From the NCBI GenBank assembly GCA_943788235.1, contig CALSPM010000003.1, positions 336,413 through 400,412 on the forward strand: a stretch of DNA of 64,000 nucleotides. Direction: 5' to 3'. The translations under genes were made by a program, and so were the position numbers. Shown here one piece after another: positions 35,510 to 45,628 of the stretch; within the stretch, counting starts at the first letter, position 1; every line of letters begins with the position of its first letter. The notes under the pieces are model-generated. The model was not told the origin of the DNA and did no database searches. It saw nothing but the letters and a program-made list of their open reading frames with translations. Source of the stretch: an uncultured Cyclobacteriaceae bacterium (lineage in GTDB: Bacteria; Bacteroidota; Bacteroidia; Cytophagales; Cyclobacteriaceae).

Positions 35510-35944
35510 TTAATCTTTAATCACCACTTTATCCATTACGTCACCTTCCTTAATCAAATCAATAATGGTTAAACCTTCAATCACTTTACCAAAGCAAGTA
35601 TGTTTTCTATCGAGGTGGGCTGTATTGGTTCGACTGTGGCAGACAAAAAATTGTGAGCCACCTGTATTTTTTCCCGCATGAGCCATTGAGAGGACACCTT
35701 TATCATGATATTGGTTATTTCCTGATAACTCACAATCAATGGCATATCCTGGTCCTCCTGCGCCAGTGCCGTCTGGACATCCACCCTGAATGACGAAATT
35801 AGGAATGACACGATGAAAAGTAAGGCCATCATAGAACCCTTTTTCAGCTAGATCGATAAAATTCTGTACCGTTTTTGGTGCATCTTGCTTGTAAAACTCA
35901 ATTTTCATAATACCTTTTTGAGTATGAATTTCTGCTTTTTTCAT
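35510..35944 (-). CDS. Cyclophilin-type peptidyl-prolyl cis-trans isomerase
   Basis: At 144 aa it is a minimal single-domain cyclophilin without a signal peptide, hence cytoplasmic. Seen: [39 protein letters not shown] (catalytic Arg in FHRVIPNF near residue 40), [11 protein letters not shown] near 95, and [13 protein letters not shown] near 118. The active-site Trp of human CypA is replaced ([12 protein letters not shown], with His at the usual HLDGKHTVFG place), as in many bacterial members. It is divergent from the MltB-like gene. Confidence 0.95.
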   Translation of the reverse strand: MKKAEIHTQKGIMKIEFYKQDAPKTVQNFIDLAEKGFYDGLTFHRVIPNFVIQGGCPDGTGAGGPGYAIDCELSGNNQYHDKGVLSMAHAGKNTGGSQFFVCHSRTNTAHLDRKHTCFGKVIEGLTIIDLIKEGDVMDKVVIKD

Positions 35945-36023
35945 ATTATAAAATTTACACTGTTTATTTTTTTAATGATATATAAAAAATCATTTTATTT
36001 GCAAAAATAACATTAAAAACACG

Positions 36024-36986
36024 ATGGAAAGAATTAGTTGTTTTATGATTTGTCTTTGGGCCCTATTTTTTAAAACTTTTGGCCAGATAGATGAAAATAA
36101 GGTTTCCCGTTTTCTTTTAAGTTATTCAAAAACTCATAACTTGAGCACGGAGGCCGTAAGATCAATCTTAGACCGAGCGCAATATATCCCAGAAATTATT
36201 GAACGTATCAGCCAACCAGCAGAGGACATTTCTTGGAAAAGGTATAGAAAGATATTTCTCACCAACGAAAGAATAACGAAAGGTGTAAATTTTTGGGATG
36301 ATCATGAAAGCACCTTGAGTGCTGTCAGTGAGGATACGGGCGTCGAAATTGAATATTTGATTGCCATTCTAGGGGTTGAAACCTATTATGGTGAGAAAAA
36401 AGGAGCCTATAAAGTATTGGATGCTTTGTATACCTTGGCTTTCGCATATCCCAAGAGAGCAAATTTTTTTACTAAAGAATTGGGTGAGTTCATTACCTTG
36501 TCTATTACGCAAAATTTAGATTTATACAATGCCGAAGGTTCCTATGCAGGGGCTATTGGGTATTGTCAATTCATGCCGAGTAGCTACCGGGCCTATGCCA
36601 AAAGTTTTGATGGATCTAAAGACTGTGACTTGGTCAATAACGTGGACGATGCGATAGCAAGTGCTGCAAATTATTTAAAGATGCACAAATGGGAAAAGGG
36701 TCAAAAAGTTGCTATTACGGTGAATAAAATGACTGAAGATAATAGCTTAAGTTACCTATACACCAAGCCTAAAAATACCATTGAGTATTACAGAGCTAAG
36801 GGCTATCACGTAGAGGGCCAAATTCAGACAGACTTGGTTTCAATCATCGAACTGGATAATGAGATTTCAAAAGAATATTGGATGGGCTTCCATAATTTTT
36901 ATGTGATTACTCGCTACAATCATAGCCCACTTTACGCCATGGCGGTACATCAATTGGCGCAAGCAATTCGTACATTAAGAAATTGA
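36024..36986 (+). CDS. Lytic murein transglycosylase, MltB-like
   Basis: The enzyme would cleave peptidoglycan glycan strands with 1,6-anhydro ends. The N-terminus MERISCFMICLWALFFKTFGQ is a signal peptide. The SLT_2-type domain covers residues about 60-310: FLTNERITKGVNFWDDH, the catalytic Glu in AILGVETYYGEKKG near 117, and AIGYCQFMPSSYRAYAKSFDG near 183-203, then DDAIASAANYLKMHKW. No lipobox is obvious, so it may be soluble periplasmic. A TTTATTTG near-match to the -7 box lies at 35994. Confidence 0.92.
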   Translation: MERISCFMICLWALFFKTFGQIDENKVSRFLLSYSKTHNLSTEAVRSILDRAQYIPEIIERISQPAEDISWKRYRKIFLTNERITKGVNFWDDHESTLSAVSEDTGVEIEYLIAILGVETYYGEKKGAYKVLDALYTLAFAYPKRANFFTKELGEFITLSITQNLDLYNAEGSYAGAIGYCQFMPSSYRAYAKSFDGSKDCDLVNNVDDAIASAANYLKMHKWEKGQKVAITVNKMTEDNSLSYLYTKPKNTIEYYRAKGYHVEGQIQTDLVSIIELDNEISKEYWMGFHNFYVITRYNHSPLYAMAVHQLAQAIRTLRN

Positions 36987-37131
36987 CTTTTTGATCCCTG
37001 ATCCAATAGATCGATCAAGGAGGACTACCTATCTTTATCAAACTCTTGCCGAATTAGCAAACAGAAATAAAGAACAATAATTAAGGTTAATATTTGAATA
37101 GAAAATATTTTTTGCTCATCTTTCCACTACA

Positions 37132-38001
37132 ATGCGAATATTTTTATTGTTAATGAGTGACATAAAAGAAAAAATAGGATTAATAGTCTTCTCAATCTTT
37201 TTTTTGAGTGATATTAACGCCCAAAAAAATGAAACTGTGACCCTCTCCTCAGAACAGTTTGAACAAATAAAAGCCACGGCAACGGAATTGTATCAAGAGT
37301 TAGATCGTGTGACACCCGGGGAGTGGGGCGCACCACCTTCAGATGCCTTCGTTTTGTTTGACGGTTCTTCATTGGATGAATGGCAAAAGCCGTATTTTGA
37401 GTACAGTGGAAGTATGGTGGAGTATGCTGACCATTTACCAGAGCTCAAAAGAGGCCCCTATATTACAAGCCCAGCAGATTGGAAATTGGAAAAAGGCGAA
37501 ATGGTAGTTGTACCCGGTGCGGGCCATGTGGTGACCAAAGAACTTTTTGGAGATGTTCAATTGCACATTGAATGGTTGGCTCCTAAGAACAGTACTAAGA
37601 GCGGTCAGGATTACAGTAACAGTGGACTTTTTTTTATGGGAATTTATGAAGTTCAAATATTGAATTCATACGATAATGAAACTTATAGTAATGGCCAAGC
37701 TGGTGCAGTTTATAAACAACATATTCCTTTGGTAAACGCTGCGAATCCGCCGAGCAAATGGCAAGAGTATAATGTTATTTTTAGTGCGCCGAAGTTTTCT
37801 GAAAGTGGAAATCTACTCAATCCAGCTAGAATGACCGTCTTTCACAACGGGGTGCTGATTCAAAATAACGTTTCGTTATTGGGTCCCACCTGTTATATCG
37901 GTCAAGCGCATTATATTAAACACCCTGAAGCATTACCTATTCTATTACAAGATCATGGAAACCCAGTGAGATTCCGTAATATTTGGGCGAGGAAGTTATA
38001 G
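37132..38001 (+). CDS. Exported DUF1080 (3-keto-disaccharide hydrolase-like) protein
   Basis: The 289-aa protein has a signal peptide (IGLIVFSIFFLSDINAQ) and one DUF1080 domain: FVLFDGSSLDEWQKP near residue 65, GDVQLHIEWLAP, DYSNSGLFFMGIYEVQILNS near 168, GAVYKQHIPLVNAANPPSKWQEYN. These concanavalin-like folds are linked in the literature to 3-ketoglycoside hydrolysis and to polysaccharide binding. The substrate here is unknown. It stands alone, upstream of the M14 peptidase by 192 bp. Confidence 0.88.
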   Translation: MRIFLLLMSDIKEKIGLIVFSIFFLSDINAQKNETVTLSSEQFEQIKATATELYQELDRVTPGEWGAPPSDAFVLFDGSSLDEWQKPYFEYSGSMVEYADHLPELKRGPYITSPADWKLEKGEMVVVPGAGHVVTKELFGDVQLHIEWLAPKNSTKSGQDYSNSGLFFMGIYEVQILNSYDNETYSNGQAGAVYKQHIPLVNAANPPSKWQEYNVIFSAPKFSESGNLLNPARMTVFHNGVLIQNNVSLLGPTCYIGQAHYIKHPEALPILLQDHGNPVRFRNIWARKL

Positions 38002-38060
38002 CCCTGATCGCCTATTTTTATTTAGGTAATACATTATAGCGACCCGCACAACGTATGTAT

Positions 38061-38087
38061 CTTATCAGGATCTGGACTGCTGATAAG
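38061..38087. repeat. Inverted repeat, 8-bp arms, between DUF1080 and M14 genes
   Basis: CTTATCAG (38061-38068) and CTGATAAG (38080-38087) are perfect complements around an 11-nt spacer. TTGGTTTGGTTT follows, a poor terminator tail. It could end the DUF1080 message or bind a dimeric regulator; the sequence does not decide. Confidence 0.45.
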
Positions 38088-38150
38088 TTGGTTTGGTTTA
38101 CCGTTTATATAAGTTAAAAAGGTATTTCAATGGGCTCTCATTAATTTAGG

Positions 38151-38170
38151 TTTTACGTAGAGTCGTAAAC
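38151..38170. repeat. Inverted repeat just before the M14 peptidase gene
   Basis: TTTACG (38152-38157) and CGTAAA (38164-38169) flank TAGAGT. It is 24 nt upstream of the ATG at 38194, where it would fold in the leader or serve as an operator. The arms are short, so this is weak. Confidence 0.3.
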
Positions 38171-38193
38171 TTCTCTTAGTTGAAAGATTAAGC

Positions 38194-40824
38194 ATGCTAA
38201 AAAATACATTTTCAATATTCGGACTTTCGTTATTTTTCCTGTCCATTGCTCAACCTGATATTGTGGATAAATATCGGTTTTCATTTGAGCCCGAGCTAGA
38301 AATCAATGAAAAAATACCCAGTCCGAAAACATTTTTAAAATATGATTTGGGTGCTTCTTTTACGCTATATGCCGATGCAGAAGCTTACTTTAAGGCCCTT
38401 TCAGCCTCTTCTGGACGCGTGTTGTACCATGAGTATGGACAGACTTACGAGGGTCGACCTTTGATTAATTTAGTTATCTCTTCCGAAGAAAACATAAGAA
38501 ACATAAATGAAATTAAGTCAAAGCACATGCAATTCTTGCAAGGGGTTGAGGAGGATAAAGTCCTTTTGGAAGGTCAACCTACTTTTACTTCTTTTAGCTA
38601 CAACATTCATGGCAATGAAGCCTCATCTACTGAAGCGGCGATGCAGGTAGCCTATCGTATGGCGGCAGCTCAAGACAATGAAACGGAGGAAGTACTCAAA
38701 AACTCAGTAATCATCATGTATATCTGTATTAACCCTGATGGCCGTGATCGATACGTGTATTGGTATAAATCTATGAAAAGATTAATAAGGCCAAGTAACG
38801 AGCCGAAAGACATCGAGCATATGGAAGGTTGGCCAGGTGGGAGAACCAATCATTATTGGTTTGATGTCAATAGAGATTGGGTCTGGCAAGTACACCCAGA
38901 GGCAAGAGGACTATCCGAAGAGTATCAAAAATGGCTGCCACAAGTACATGTCGATTATCATGAGCAAGGTTATAATAACAACTACTTCACGGCACCCGGT
39001 ACTACGCCAAGAAATCAATTGCTTCCAAATGCCTATGAAGGATGGTCCAAAGTTTTTGGGGATGCAAACATCGTACAATTCGATAAGCATCAAATCAATT
39101 ATTTTACAAGAGATCGTTTTGATTTCTTTTATCCAGGATATGGTTCAAGTTATCCGAGTGTTATGGGCGCGATAGGAATGTTAACTGAACAGGGTGGCGG
39201 ATCTGCAGGGGGCCGAATTGTAAAGACTGAAGATGGTGTGGATCTCACCCTCAGACAAAGGATATTTGATCACTATACGACATCTATTGCAACCATTAAA
39301 ACCTCCGTTTTGTACCGTGAAAGATTGCTTGATTACAGCAAGAGGGCATTGAATCCTGCCAACAGTAAATCTAAGATCACTGCTTATTTTTTTAGTGATC
39401 ATGAAGTTTACAGTAATGATCTGGTCAATATATTGATTCGAAATGGGATCAAAGTAGAACAGGCTCTTGCTGATTTTCAGATTAGAGCTGCTCAAGACTA
39501 TCGTTCAGGACGCACCCTAAAAAAAACCTTTAATGAAGGGACTTATATTGTGACCACTCAACAACCTAAACATTTGTTAATCAATACGATTATGGCGCGT
39601 AATTTGCCAATTGAGGATTCAGTAATGTATGATATGGCCACTTGGTCAGCTCCTTTGGCTTATAATTTAGAGGCATATTCCACAAGGGAGCGGTGTACGG
39701 TCAAGACCAAACAAGTGAGTCAAGAAGTTACGTTCAATGGTTCGGTTATCAATAACGAGGCTCAATATGCTTATGTGATTGACTGGAGTCAGCGGAATGC
39801 ACCCCAAGCATTGGCCCAGTTATGGGCTAAAAAATATAATGTACGCTCTGCATTTGAACCTTTTTATGTAGGTGTTCAATCATTTTCTGCAGGTACCCTT
39901 ATTGTGCTGCGAGGTAGAAATTTGGAGCGCACAGATGTAATGAATCAGGAGATCAAAGCAATAGCTCAAAACGCAGGAGTTGAGATTATTGGATTGAATA
40001 GTGGTCGGGTGATGAAAGGTATGGATTTGGCCAATGGTAGAAATATCCCTATTAAGCAACCGAAGGTGGCCTTACTAGTAGAACCTCCCTTTAGCACTTA
40101 CACTGCTGGGCAAATTTATTTTTTATTTGATTGGCAAACGGGTCTGCCTATCGATCGCATTAAAGCCACGGCACTGCAGCAGAGTAGCAATCTAAAATTT
40201 GGAGGCAGATCAAGAAGCGTTGATTTGAAAGATTATGATGTGCTCATTGTACCTGATGGAGGAAATGGTTTACCTGAGCTGTTCAAAGAAGAAGCATTGA
40301 GCCAGATCAAGAATTGGGTAAATGAAGGGGGAACGCTTATCGCCACTGAGGGAGCCGCATCATTTTTCACCAAGGAATTGTCTGACTTCACGGAGATATC
40401 ACTTAAAGAATACCCAAAAGATTCGAGTCTAATGGCCCGATCGCTGCCCTATGATCAGCGAATCGCCTACGAAGGTAAAAAAAGGATACCCGGAACGGCT
40501 TTGAATGCTAAAATAGACATTACCCATCCCCTTGCTTTTGGTCTTAAGACCGAGCTCTATACTTTGAAATTTGGTACAGATGCATTGGTGCCAAATGCTG
40601 GATTGGAAACCGTAGGCAGTTATGAGAAGTTGAATCAACTTAATGTAGCCGGTTATGCGTCCCCACACAATCTCGGTCATTTGGCTGAGAATACTTTTGC
40701 CGGAGTGGTGAGTCTGGGTAGGGGAAAAGTGGTGTATTTGATTGATAATACGCAATATCGTATGTTTTGGATGGGTCCTTCCAGAATGATGCAAAATGCA
40801 GTCATGCAAATACCGGGCTATTAA
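38194..40824 (+). CDS. Exported M14-family zinc carboxypeptidase-like protein
   Basis: The 876-aa protein starts with a signal peptide (FSIFGLSLFFLSIAQ). Residues about 60-400 form the M14 domain: the zinc ligands HGNEASSTE (near 142-150) and HVDYHEQGY (near 251), and the substrate-binding stretch NPDGRDRYVYWY near 180. The C-terminal half holds a class I glutamine-amidotransferase-like part without obvious activity (DYDVLIVPDGGNGLPELFKEE, VNEGGTLIATEGAASFF). This large form is widespread in marine Bacteroidota. It is 31 bp upstream of the first sortilin-like gene and very likely co-transcribed. Confidence 0.9.
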   Translation: MLKNTFSIFGLSLFFLSIAQPDIVDKYRFSFEPELEINEKIPSPKTFLKYDLGASFTLYADAEAYFKALSASSGRVLYHEYGQTYEGRPLINLVISSEENIRNINEIKSKHMQFLQGVEEDKVLLEGQPTFTSFSYNIHGNEASSTEAAMQVAYRMAAAQDNETEEVLKNSVIIMYICINPDGRDRYVYWYKSMKRLIRPSNEPKDIEHMEGWPGGRTNHYWFDVNRDWVWQVHPEARGLSEEYQKWLPQVHVDYHEQGYNNNYFTAPGTTPRNQLLPNAYEGWSKVFGDANIVQFDKHQINYFTRDRFDFFYPGYGSSYPSVMGAIGMLTEQGGGSAGGRIVKTEDGVDLTLRQRIFDHYTTSIATIKTSVLYRERLLDYSKRALNPANSKSKITAYFFSDHEVYSNDLVNILIRNGIKVEQALADFQIRAAQDYRSGRTLKKTFNEGTYIVTTQQPKHLLINTIMARNLPIEDSVMYDMATWSAPLAYNLEAYSTRERCTVKTKQVSQEVTFNGSVINNEAQYAYVIDWSQRNAPQALAQLWAKKYNVRSAFEPFYVGVQSFSAGTLIVLRGRNLERTDVMNQEIKAIAQNAGVEIIGLNSGRVMKGMDLANGRNIPIKQPKVALLVEPPFSTYTAGQIYFLFDWQTGLPIDRIKATALQQSSNLKFGGRSRSVDLKDYDVLIVPDGGNGLPELFKEEALSQIKNWVNEGGTLIATEGAASFFTKELSDFTEISLKEYPKDSSLMARSLPYDQRIAYEGKKRIPGTALNAKIDITHPLAFGLKTELYTLKFGTDALVPNAGLETVGSYEKLNQLNVAGYASPHNLGHLAENTFAGVVSLGRGKVVYLIDNTQYRMFWMGPSRMMQNAVMQIPGY

Positions 40825-40855
40825 AACCATTTTTTAAAAAAAAAGTAATATTACA

Positions 40856-43800
40856 ATGAACAATTTTCGATTAATTTTTTTAACCTGTCTTGTGCTACCA
40901 ATCGTGGTTTTTGCTCAAAAAAAGAGGAAAGTGGCTCAGGTTATTGAAAGTCCTGTTGAGACCGAATTATTTTCAGGTTTAAAGTGGAGAAATATTGGTC
41001 CTTTTCGAGGTGGAAGAAGTGTTACTTCCTCTGGTGTAGTTGGAGATCCCATGACTTATTACATGGGCAATACAGGAGGAGGAGTCTGGAAAACCTCAGA
41101 TGCAGGTCAGACATGGAAGAACATATCAGATAGTTTTTTTGAATTGGGTTCCGTCGGTGCGATAGGTGTATCAGAATCAGATCCAAATGTGATTTATGTG
41201 GGCATGGGCGAGCACGCAGTCCGAGGGGTCATGACTTCTCACGGCAACGGCGTATATAAGTCTACCGACGCGGGGAAAACTTGGGATCATATGGGATTAG
41301 TGGGTACCATGACAATTTCAGATGTCATCATTCATCCTACCAATCCTGATATCGTATTTATTGCCGCGCAAGGGGCTCAGTACGGACCTACAAAGGAAAG
41401 GGGTATTTATAAATCCATAGATGGTGGGCAAAATTGGGAAAAAAAACTTTTTGTTGCTGAGGACGTCGGGGCGTCATCACTGACTATGGATATGAATAAT
41501 CCCCGCATACTCTATGCCAGTATGTGGCAGCATACGAGGTATCCTTGGACAATGAAATCGGGAGGTGCTGGATCCGGTTTGTATAAGTCGACAGATATGG
41601 GGGAGACTTGGGACTCCATGAGTGAAGGACTCCCAGAAGAATTTGGAAAATCAGGGATCTCTGTTTCAAGAGCCAATGGTAATGTAGTCTTTGCCGTAAT
41701 TGAAGCTGAGGGAACTAAAGGAGGGGTTTATCGATCGGATAATGCAGGTAAAAGCTGGAAACAAACTAGTACAGACCGGGTGACCATAGCAAGGTCTTGG
41801 TATTATATGGAAATATTTGCAGATCCTTCCAATGAGAATGTCGTTTATGTCTTGAATGCTCCAGTTCTCAAATCCATTGATAAGGGAAAGACATTTCAAC
41901 CGATATCTGTTCCTCACGGAGACAATCATCATTTATGGATCAACCCTATGAACTCCAAAAATATGATTAACTCCAATGATGGAGGGACCAATATTACCTT
42001 CAACGGTGGTGAGAGTTGGACGCGGCAAGACCAACAGCCCACTGCTCAATTCTATCGGGTCATTACGGACAATAAGGTACCATATCATGTGTACGGTGGG
42101 CAACAAGATAATTCTGCTATTGGAATTGCAAGTAGAACGAATGGCCGGGGAATCACATGGAAAGATTGGTATTCGGTTGCTGGATGCGAAAGCGCTTATT
42201 TGGCTTTTGATCCGGATAATCCCACAACTATTTTTGGAGGCTGTTATCAAGGGATTATCGATCGTTGGTCAAGATTAACGGCGGTATCAAAATCAATAAA
42301 GGAGTATCCGGAACTGAATTTGGGAAATGTGCCTAAAGATTTTAAATATAGGTTCAATTGGAACGCACCCATCATAAGTTCTCCCCATGATCGATCAGTC
42401 ATTTACCATGCAGGTAATGTGGTATTTAAAACCCTTAATGGAGGTATTAATTGGGAGGTGATCAGTCCCGATTTAACAAGGAATGATAAAGCACATCAAG
42501 GGCCTGGTGGGGGTCCTTACACCAATGAGGCTGCGGGTGGAGAAAATTATAATACACTTATGTATTTGACAGAATCACCACATGAAAAAGGCATTTTATG
42601 GGCAGGTTCTGATGATGGTTTGGTTCATCTCACGCGTGATGGAGGTATGAATTGGGCTAATGTAACGCCTAAAGACTTGCCCGAGGCTATTATAAATTCG
42701 ATTGAGGTATCCCCCCATGATCCTGCGACAGCTTACATAACGGTCATGGCTTATAAATTCAATAATTTAAAGCCAATGATTTACAAAACTATGGATTATG
42801 GTGTGAGCTGGGTGAAACGGATTTCTGGCATTGATGATCAAACAGTCGTAAGGGTAGTAAGGGAAGATAAGAAAGCAGAGGGGCTACTTTATGCAGGAAC
42901 CGAAGCAGGATTATATATCTCTTTCAATGGAGGCGTATTTTGGCAAAAAATACAGCTCAACTTACCCATTGTACCTATCAACGATTTGACTATCCAAGAT
43001 AATGATTTGGTTGCAGCGACTGCAGGTCGTTCTTTTTGGATTTTAGATGATTTAGGAGCTTTTCAGGGCTCAAAAGGGAAGTTTGAACAGAAACTAATGC
43101 TATTTCAACCTAAAAAAACGTATCGAATATTCGGAGGATCTGCGGATGAACCAAGACCTGGTCTAGGTCAAAACCCAAAATCAGGGGTTCTGATAGATTA
43201 TTATCTTTCAGAAAAAATGGACAGCGCTTTTTTGAAGTTAAAAGTGATCAATAGTGATGGAAAAATGATAAGAAGTCTTTCAAATGAGCACACAGACACA
43301 TTCGAAAGTTGGCCTGGAGGACCGCAAAAGCCTGTATTATTAACTGCCGAGCGGGGTGTAAATAGAGTCGTATGGGACTTCACAAGGGCACCGCTTCCAT
43401 CCATTGATAAAGTCTTTGTTTATGGAAATTATTCTGGCGGTCATGTAGCTCCGGGAACCTATACCTTGAGATTGATATTGGATCAAGATTCGGTAGAGAC
43501 CACCGTTGAAATATTGGCAGATCCGCGAGTTCAAGCCACCCTCAATGATTATGTTTCACAACATGATATGATGATTTCAATTGAACAGGCTATCAAAGAG
43601 ATCCATGAAGCGGTCAATGACATGCGTTCAGTGAAATCTCAAATCGAGTATTATCAGGCGATGCTTGAAGAAAGCGCTGTCGGCCGAGAAATTATCGAAT
43701 TGGGAGGAGACATTATCGCTCAGATTGAGGTATGGGAAGGTGCATTGATCCAATCGGATCAAAAGACGTTCCAAGATGTTATTAATTTTCATAATCAGTT

Positions 43801-44008
43801 AAATGCGCAATGGATGAATTTGAAGGATTATGTAGACAGTGCAGATCCCATATTGACAGCGGGTGCCAAAGAGCGATTCAATGATCTTGAAGGGCAATGG
43901 GCTTTGTTTCAGCAAACAAAAAATCAAATCATCAATGAGGAGATGGAGCAATTCAATCAATTGTACAAAGCGCTTGACTTACCGATGATTATGATTCCGA
44001 ATCGATAA
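40856..44008 (+). CDS. Exported sortilin/VPS10-like beta-propeller protein A (BNR repeats)
   Basis: The 1,050-aa protein has a signal peptide ([21 protein letters not shown]) and many Asp-box repeats on the pattern S-x-D-x-G-x-x-W: [60 protein letters not shown]. These build one or two sortilin-type propellers (residues about 40-740). Then comes a beta-sandwich-like part ([18 protein letters not shown]) and a helical C-terminus ([26 protein letters not shown]). Databases often call such proteins glycosyl hydrolases, but I see no catalytic motif. It is a paralogue of the protein at 45629. Confidence 0.9.
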   Translation: MNNFRLIFLTCLVLPIVVFAQKKRKVAQVIESPVETELFSGLKWRNIGPFRGGRSVTSSGVVGDPMTYYMGNTGGGVWKTSDAGQTWKNISDSFFELGSVGAIGVSESDPNVIYVGMGEHAVRGVMTSHGNGVYKSTDAGKTWDHMGLVGTMTISDVIIHPTNPDIVFIAAQGAQYGPTKERGIYKSIDGGQNWEKKLFVAEDVGASSLTMDMNNPRILYASMWQHTRYPWTMKSGGAGSGLYKSTDMGETWDSMSEGLPEEFGKSGISVSRANGNVVFAVIEAEGTKGGVYRSDNAGKSWKQTSTDRVTIARSWYYMEIFADPSNENVVYVLNAPVLKSIDKGKTFQPISVPHGDNHHLWINPMNSKNMINSNDGGTNITFNGGESWTRQDQQPTAQFYRVITDNKVPYHVYGGQQDNSAIGIASRTNGRGITWKDWYSVAGCESAYLAFDPDNPTTIFGGCYQGIIDRWSRLTAVSKSIKEYPELNLGNVPKDFKYRFNWNAPIISSPHDRSVIYHAGNVVFKTLNGGINWEVISPDLTRNDKAHQGPGGGPYTNEAAGGENYNTLMYLTESPHEKGILWAGSDDGLVHLTRDGGMNWANVTPKDLPEAIINSIEVSPHDPATAYITVMAYKFNNLKPMIYKTMDYGVSWVKRISGIDDQTVVRVVREDKKAEGLLYAGTEAGLYISFNGGVFWQKIQLNLPIVPINDLTIQDNDLVAATAGRSFWILDDLGAFQGSKGKFEQKLMLFQPKKTYRIFGGSADEPRPGLGQNPKSGVLIDYYLSEKMDSAFLKLKVINSDGKMIRSLSNEHTDTFESWPGGPQKPVLLTAERGVNRVVWDFTRAPLPSIDKVFVYGNYSGGHVAPGTYTLRLILDQDSVETTVEILADPRVQATLNDYVSQHDMMISIEQAIKEIHEAVNDMRSVKSQIEYYQAMLEESAVGREIIELGGDIIAQIEVWEGALIQSDQKTFQDVINFHNQLNAQWMNLKDYVDSADPILTAGAKERFNDLEGQWALFQQTKNQIINEEMEQFNQLYKALDLPMIMIPNR

Positions 44009-44070
44009 GCATGGCTTTCATAATAATTATTGATAGGTAAGAAAATCCTATCTTCATCCTTAAATAACCT

Positions 44071-44364
44071 ATGAAAGAGATTCAAGATTTAATTAAATTG
44101 GGGGCAACTATTATAGATGTACGTTCCAGGGAAGAGTTTGAGCAAGGTCATGTGACCTCTTCCTTAAATATTCCACTCAATGAAGTAGTGGCTAGAATTG
44201 ATGAGTTTAAAAGTATTAAACAACCCTTTTTAGTATGCTGTTTGAGCGGGAGGCGCAGTGAGCAAGCTACCGAATATCTTCAATCCATGGAAATAAAATG
44301 TGTGAATTCGGGGGGCTGGCAACAAGTGCAAGATTGGCTGAGTGACCCGTCGGAGTTACGCTAA
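44071..44364 (+). CDS. Rhodanese-like domain protein
   Basis: A single-domain rhodanese of 97 aa, cytoplasmic. The N-terminal half has IIDVRSREEFEQGHVTSSLNIPL; the active loop is CLSGRRSEQA with the catalytic cysteine near residue 52 in FLVCCLSGRRS. It would carry sulfur as persulfide, for example in thiosulfate detoxification or sulfur delivery. It follows protein A by 62 bp, with a separate function, and lies beside a convergent Crp/Fnr-type gene. Confidence 0.93.
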   Translation: MKEIQDLIKLGATIIDVRSREEFEQGHVTSSLNIPLNEVVARIDEFKSIKQPFLVCCLSGRRSEQATEYLQSMEIKCVNSGGWQQVQDWLSDPSELR

Positions 44365-44422
44365 GGATGCCAATGAAACCCTCATCAATAACTAGGAGGT
44401 GCTATAGGCCAAGTGACAAGAG

Positions 44423-45064
44423 TTATAATAATTCTAATCGATTCCGTTGTTGACGAATTTGTCGAGTGCCAGATAGATGTTTCATGAGTCTTGAAATGAC
44501 TACACGAGAGGTGTTCAACTCAATGGCTATTTGTTGATGACTTTTAGTGATGATAGAAGAACCTGAAGCACGCTTTAAATCGAGTAAATACTTATATAAT
44601 CTATCACCCATCTTCATAAATGAGACGCTATCAAATGTGGATAAAAGATCCTTAATTTTATCATTCGTATTTTGGAAAATAAATTTCCTGAAATTTGGGT
44701 ATTTGACAATCCAGGCATCGATTTTAATACCAGGAATCATCCAAATTTCTGCAGACTTTTCAACAATAGAGCCGATGCCTGACGGTGTCTGATTGATAAT
44801 GGAATTGATAGCAAAGGAACAAGTTTCTCCACTTCCTGTATAAAAAAGGGTGATTTCATGGCCTTCATTGTCACTGCGATACGCCCTGAGTCTTCCGGAA
44901 AGAATGAGAGGGAAATATTCTATTATTGTGCCTGAACTGAGCAGATAAGAGCCTTTTTCAGCTTTTTTTAATCGCCCGCAAACAAGAATTTCTTCAATTA
45001 AGTGTGCTTCGAAATTTTTTTCTTTGAGCAGGCTTTTTAATCTGATTTGATGTGTGGCTAACAA
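44423..45064 (-). CDS. Crp/Fnr-family transcriptional regulator
   Basis: The 213-aa protein has a cyclic-nucleotide-binding-like beta-barrel at residues about 20-125 (GSYLLSSGTIIEYFPLILSGRLRAYR, EITLFYTGSGETCSFAINS) and a C-terminal winged helix (SHQQIAIELNTSRVVISRLMKHL, about 177-200). There are no N-terminal FNR-type cysteine clusters, so oxygen sensing by Fe-S is not indicated; the residues binding cAMP phosphate are also not clear. The target genes are unknown; its divergent neighbour is the second sortilin-like gene, 565 bp away. Confidence 0.9.
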   Translation of the reverse strand: MLATHQIRLKSLLKEKNFEAHLIEEILVCGRLKKAEKGSYLLSSGTIIEYFPLILSGRLRAYRSDNEGHEITLFYTGSGETCSFAINSIINQTPSGIGSIVEKSAEIWMIPGIKIDAWIVKYPNFRKFIFQNTNDKIKDLLSTFDSVSFMKMGDRLYKYLLDLKRASGSSIITKSHQQIAIELNTSRVVISRLMKHLSGTRQIRQQRNRLELL

Positions 45065-45628
45065 CTTTTTGTCTCACTTTAGAGGGCATTTCCCCACGCA
45101 TAAGTAAGGCAAAATACAAAAGAATGAACGAAAAAAAAAATTTCATTCTCAAATAAATATATTTATTGTACAAGTTAACTATTTCCTGAAATATCAAAAT
45201 AGTTTAATCATTTATGAAGCATCAAAAAGGGACATGCAATTAACCAACTAATTGAAAGGGGTGAAGTTGATTAAGGAGATATATAAGGTCACCATTAAGC
45301 ATCTTGTATAGGTACAGAGGAGTAAGTGATTTCGAAAGGATTTCCTATAGCTTTATGAGGGCTTTTCAGCCTATTATTTTCATAGTATAATCCCTTGATT
45401 TTACTGAGGCGGAATAATTTAAAAAGGTACAAGTCAACTTCAAAATGCTTTATTTTTTTAAAATAATAATAAAGAGAATTTCATAAATGCTTTCTTGAAT
45501 TGAATGATACTTTTCCTTTGATGGCCTCAAAGAAAGATTGACTGTTGACCGATGAAGTAAAAATGGGTATAACGACCTTCAATTTTTGAATTTAGATGTA
45601 TCTTACTCTTTAAGACTAAAAAAACCGA
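45065..45628. other. Long gap between Crp/Fnr gene and second sortilin-like gene
   Basis: No convincing gene. On the minus strand one frame stays open from about 45560 to 45295 except for a TGA, and reads SFFEAIKGKVSFNSRKHL-stop-NSLYYYF, then GLYYENNRLKSPHKAIGN. The last words recall the end of IS3/IS481-type transposases, but the spacing is wrong for either family. It may be a decayed insertion-sequence end, or nothing. Promoters for both flanking genes should lie here, but I see no exact TTTG/TAnnTTTG pair. Confidence 0.4.
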
